Positions 61,843 through 64,000 of a DNA stretch of 64,000 nt are shown here, in pieces (positions within the stretch are counted from its first letter, which is position 1; the number at the start of each line of letters is the position of its first letter). The position numbers were made by a program, and so were the translations under genes. Below the pieces are notes generated by a model that was not told the origin of the DNA, searched no databases, and was given only the letters and a program-made list of their open reading frames with translations. The stretch comes from Paeniglutamicibacter kerguelensis (GTDB lineage: Bacteria; Actinomycetota; Actinomycetes; Actinomycetales; Micrococcaceae). The stretch is taken from NCBI RefSeq assembly GCF_017876535.1, contig NZ_JAGIOF010000001.1:1426001-1490000 (forward strand), written 5' to 3'.

Positions 61843-62358
61843 TCAGTCGTTGAATACAGACCAGCAGATGTCGTTGCGGCGGGTTTGGTCTTCGAGGACG
61901 AGGTCGTAGAGACTGCCGGGAATCTGCCGGCGCTGCCAGTCGCGCTCAGCCCGGCCTGCCTCTTTTTCATTTCCCCGCGGCGCTGCGGCCTGAACCGCCT
62001 TGATGGCGTAGGCAGCGGCACCAAGGTCGTGCTCAGGAACATGAGCAACGCAGGCAGCTTGCCCGGCCGCGTATGCCGCAAAGCGCGCGGCGCCCCGCAG
62101 AGGGCGAGCGGCACCCATTGCGTGCCCGCCGATCGCACGGGTGTCCATCATCTTCGCTTGGCCGCGAGCCCAAGTCCGTGCCGCTTCAATTGCGTCACGA
62201 GGTCGGGTGTCCCGGCCATTCGCTTCCTCAAACAAGGGCAGCACATGTTCGGCGCAGGTGGCGGCCCACACGGCCAGAAGCCTGTGGTCGGTTTCGGTGA
62301 GCGTCCCACCACGGCGGATGCTCACGAGCCGAGGGTCATGAACAGCGGGAAGGATCAT
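61843..62358 (-). CDS. Imm5-like putative immunity protein
   Basis: A 171-residue, alanine-rich helical protein. LTETDHRLLAVWAATCAEHVLPLFEEA, DAIEAARTWARGQ and the HVPEHDLGAAAYAIKAV block match proteins annotated as Imm5-like putative immunity proteins. In polymorphic toxin systems such proteins neutralise a cognate toxin; no toxin gene is visible next to it, so the assignment is by sequence resemblance alone. It is divergent from the following acidic gene. Confidence 0.7.
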   Translation of the reverse strand: MILPAVHDPRLVSIRRGGTLTETDHRLLAVWAATCAEHVLPLFEEANGRDTRPRDAIEAARTWARGQAKMMDTRAIGGHAMGAARPLRGAARFAAYAAGQAACVAHVPEHDLGAAAYAIKAVQAAAPRGNEKEAGRAERDWQRRQIPGSLYDLVLEDQTRRNDICWSVFND

Positions 62359-62504
62359 GCGGCTACCTTACGCCGACAGCACGTTGCGACGGCAACTTCG
62401 TGGGGGTGTCTGGGGCTGCGTCCGTAAGCCGAACCTCATCCGGGCGATGTCTCGATCGGCCAGTAGCCGCATTCATGCCTGGCCGCACGTGGAAGACTGA
62501 CACG

Positions 62505-62915
62505 GTGACCATCGACATCAATGCCATGCTCCAGCGGGTCGTCGCTGAGGTGTTCGACCAGAACTTCACCGTGGAAGATGTGACTTCCGGAGACGACCCT
62601 TTTCGATACTCGGTCCGTGTGATCAGTGAACCCGAGCAAGACCGCACGGCAATCATTCGTGCCTCTTACACGTGGATGGACGGTTTCATCCCGGAACTGA
62701 ACGTGCAGACCGGTGTGCTTGACGACGACGATGTGGAGCAGGAGAAGGAAGACGAGCTTCGGCGGCTCTGCCTCGTCATGCGTGCCTACCTCCGGGGCGA
62801 AGCACGTATCGATCAACGGAGGCGGTTGTTCCGCCGGGGCACTGTCCCCGTCGTGACTATCGAGGTGGATGGCCACGAGTGGCGTCTTGGCCGGAATGGT
62901 TGGACGGTGCGTTAG
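62505..62915 (+). CDS. hypothetical protein
   Basis: A 136-residue acidic protein: TIDINAMLQRVVAEVFDQNF, TAIIRASYTWMDGFIPELNV and a basic end LFRRGTVPVVTIEVDGHEWRL. The GTG at 62505 has GGAAGA about nine bases upstream; an ATG at 62475 is an alternative. No family was recognised. Confidence 0.6.
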   Translation: MTIDINAMLQRVVAEVFDQNFTVEDVTSGDDPFRYSVRVISEPEQDRTAIIRASYTWMDGFIPELNVQTGVLDDDDVEQEKEDELRRLCLVMRAYLRGEARIDQRRRLFRRGTVPVVTIEVDGHEWRLGRNGWTVR

Positions 62916-63005
62916 GGAATGGAGGTTCCCACGTTCCGTAGGACGAACCCCTTACTGCACAGTCTTTCGGCCCCGAGGCCTGGCAATACAGGCATGACTA
63001 TGGAG

Positions 63006-63443
63006 TCAGTCTTTCTTCAGTTCCTCGGCGAGCATCACGAGGATTCCGCTGGGGCCTCGGAGGTACGTGAGTTTGTAGACGTCGGCGTAGGTCGCCACGC
63101 CGCGTAGTGGATAGCATCCGTGCTTCGCAGCTACCTCAAGGGCCTTGTCGATGTCGTCTACCGAAAAGGCTACGCGGTGCATTCCGATGTCGTTGGGACG
63201 AGTTGGGTTCGACTCGATCGCTTTGGGATGGATATATTCGAAGAGCTCAAGACGGCCATGACCGTCTGGGGTCTGGAGCATCGCGATGTTGGCGTGGTTG
63301 CCATCAAGTCCGACGGCGGTGTCGGTCCACTCGCCGCTGACCGTGTCACGGCCGATGACAGCAAGACCGAGATCGGTGAAAAAGGCGATTGTTGCTTCGA
63401 GGTCGCGAACGGCGATACCGACGTTCTCAAGTTTGATGGCCAT
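63006..63443 (-). CDS. VOC family protein (glyoxalase/bleomycin-resistance type)
   Basis: A 145-residue vicinal-oxygen-chelate protein with two paired beta-alpha-beta modules: LENVGIAVRDLEATIAFFTDLGL and GMHRVAFSVDDIDKALEVAAKHG. Histidine and glutamate positions at GMHRVAF and RLELFEY may bind a metal. Substrate unknown. Isolated gene. Confidence 0.87.
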   Translation of the reverse strand: MAIKLENVGIAVRDLEATIAFFTDLGLAVIGRDTVSGEWTDTAVGLDGNHANIAMLQTPDGHGRLELFEYIHPKAIESNPTRPNDIGMHRVAFSVDDIDKALEVAAKHGCYPLRGVATYADVYKLTYLRGPSGILVMLAEELKKD

Positions 63444-63909
63444 GCGTTGAAAGCTACCAAGGCGGACAAATTAACTCCAGTAGCGAGGCACCACTACTAT
63501 CCGCAAGACGTTCCCCGGACGGTGCAAACACAACCTAAATTCTGAGGATCAATATGCCATTTCTCGAAGTCGACTGCACTGGTGTCCGAAGTCCTCTGCA
63601 CTGCGATCGTGCGTCCTCAAGCGGAACGCTCTGCGGGACACCGAAAGCAGGCGAAGTAGCCGGACAGCCCTCCAAGTTTTTTGGTGCCACGCGCTGCGCC
63701 GAACGCCGATATGGCTTCCGCGGATGTTCGCTCATGCCTTCGGGGCCTCTGGGCGACGGAAACATCAGATCGCCTGGCCCATACATGCCACAATCCCCCC
63801 AGCGATGAGGGGCCTCTCTGCCGACTGCTCCTCGATGAGAAGCGGCGGGCAGACGCGGGGGAGTGGGCCCTGCCGCAAACCTTTTTCGTGGTGGTGGACA
63901 CTACCAGGT
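63444..63909. other. stretch without a supported gene
   Basis: Short frames only, none convincing. It precedes the sigma-factor fragment. Confidence 0.35.
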
Positions 63910-64000
63910 ATGAACCAGCCACCGGGCAACGACCAGGACCTGTGGGACTGATGCCGAGGAGCTGGTCTTGATCGCCTTCATGGAGGCATCGCGCAAGCGC
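63910..64000 (+). pseudogene. fragment of an ECF sigma-factor-like gene with an internal deletion, cut by the window
   Basis: The ATG at 63910 gives NQPPGNDQDLWD and a stop; one base over, the frame continues DAEELVLIAFMEASRKR to the window edge. ECF sigma factors begin with a short segment like DQDLWD-x-x, then ~35 residues later carry DAEDL-x-x-x-F-x-E-A-W-R (region 2). The two pieces are next to each other here, so about 35 codons appear deleted with a frame change. The rest lies outside the window. Confidence 0.4.

Noticed and set aside
1..64000. CRISPR array, prophage or insertion-sequence element
   Set aside because: No regularly spaced repeats, integrase, capsid or transposase sequence was recognised, despite the eroded state of 49-58 kb.

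Overview
The window is chromosomal DNA from a high-GC Gram-positive actinobacterium, most likely of the Micrococcaceae (Arthrobacter / Paeniglutamicibacter group). This rests on strong GC and third-position bias, frequent GTG/TTG starts, actinobacterial families (DUF3099, DUF2637, a SURF1 gene next to a FabG, an actinobacterial-type VanW protein) and similarity of the readable proteins to what I know of Arthrobacter. No rRNA, tRNA, CRISPR array or intact transposase was recognised.

Region by region. 1-15.5 kb is mostly housekeeping or conserved hypothetical: a nucleotidyltransferase-like protein cut by the left edge, LssY-C, an aminoglycoside-phosphotransferase-like kinase, DUF2079, a UDG-like protein, a VanZ-RDD fusion, DUF2637, a RelA/SpoT-type synthetase, an ABC-F ATPase, the DUF3099/96-aa/SURF1 operon and FabG. 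15.5-23.2 kb holds YqeY, a second SDR, a frameshifted membrane protein, a FUSC protein, an eroded stretch (an orphan VanW C-terminus; a DUF1036-like gene with a stop at codon 2) and an intact VanW protein. 23.3-32.4 kb has serB, an ABC ATPase, TauE/SafE, a TrmH-type methyltransferase, a DNA/RNA endonuclease, type B L31, a DUF1624 acyltransferase, a lipoate ligase and the luxS-mtnN operon.

32.8-48.4 kb is a sugar-use region: an MFS permease, xylB and xylA (promoter overlapped by an inverted repeat), an AraC regulator with a divergent NmrA/DUF1772 pair, then a ROK repressor, a TIM-barrel isomerase/epimerase, a Gfo/Idh/MocA dehydrogenase and a lipoprotein sugar-binding protein, all facing away from the matching ATPase and permease genes. 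Import by the ABC system, oxidation and isomerisation by the two enzymes and control by ROK make a plausible catabolic module; the sugar is not readable from the sequence.

48.4-64 kb is accessory and partly decayed. Between 49.3 and 51.5 kb lie five recognisable gene remnants (protoglobin, class I fumarase, acyl-CoA dehydrogenase, ferredoxin, fatty acid desaturase) around one intact Hsp20 gene. A 27-residue single-membrane-span protein is encoded twice, at 51.9 and 57.5 kb. The second copy sits between two diverged direct repeats that include the 3' end of an XRE regulator whose IrrE-like metalloprotease motif has lost its histidines. pepN is the main housekeeping gene here. The right end carries small orphan genes (methyltransferase, immunity-like protein, VOC proteins) and a deleted sigma-factor fragment at the edge.
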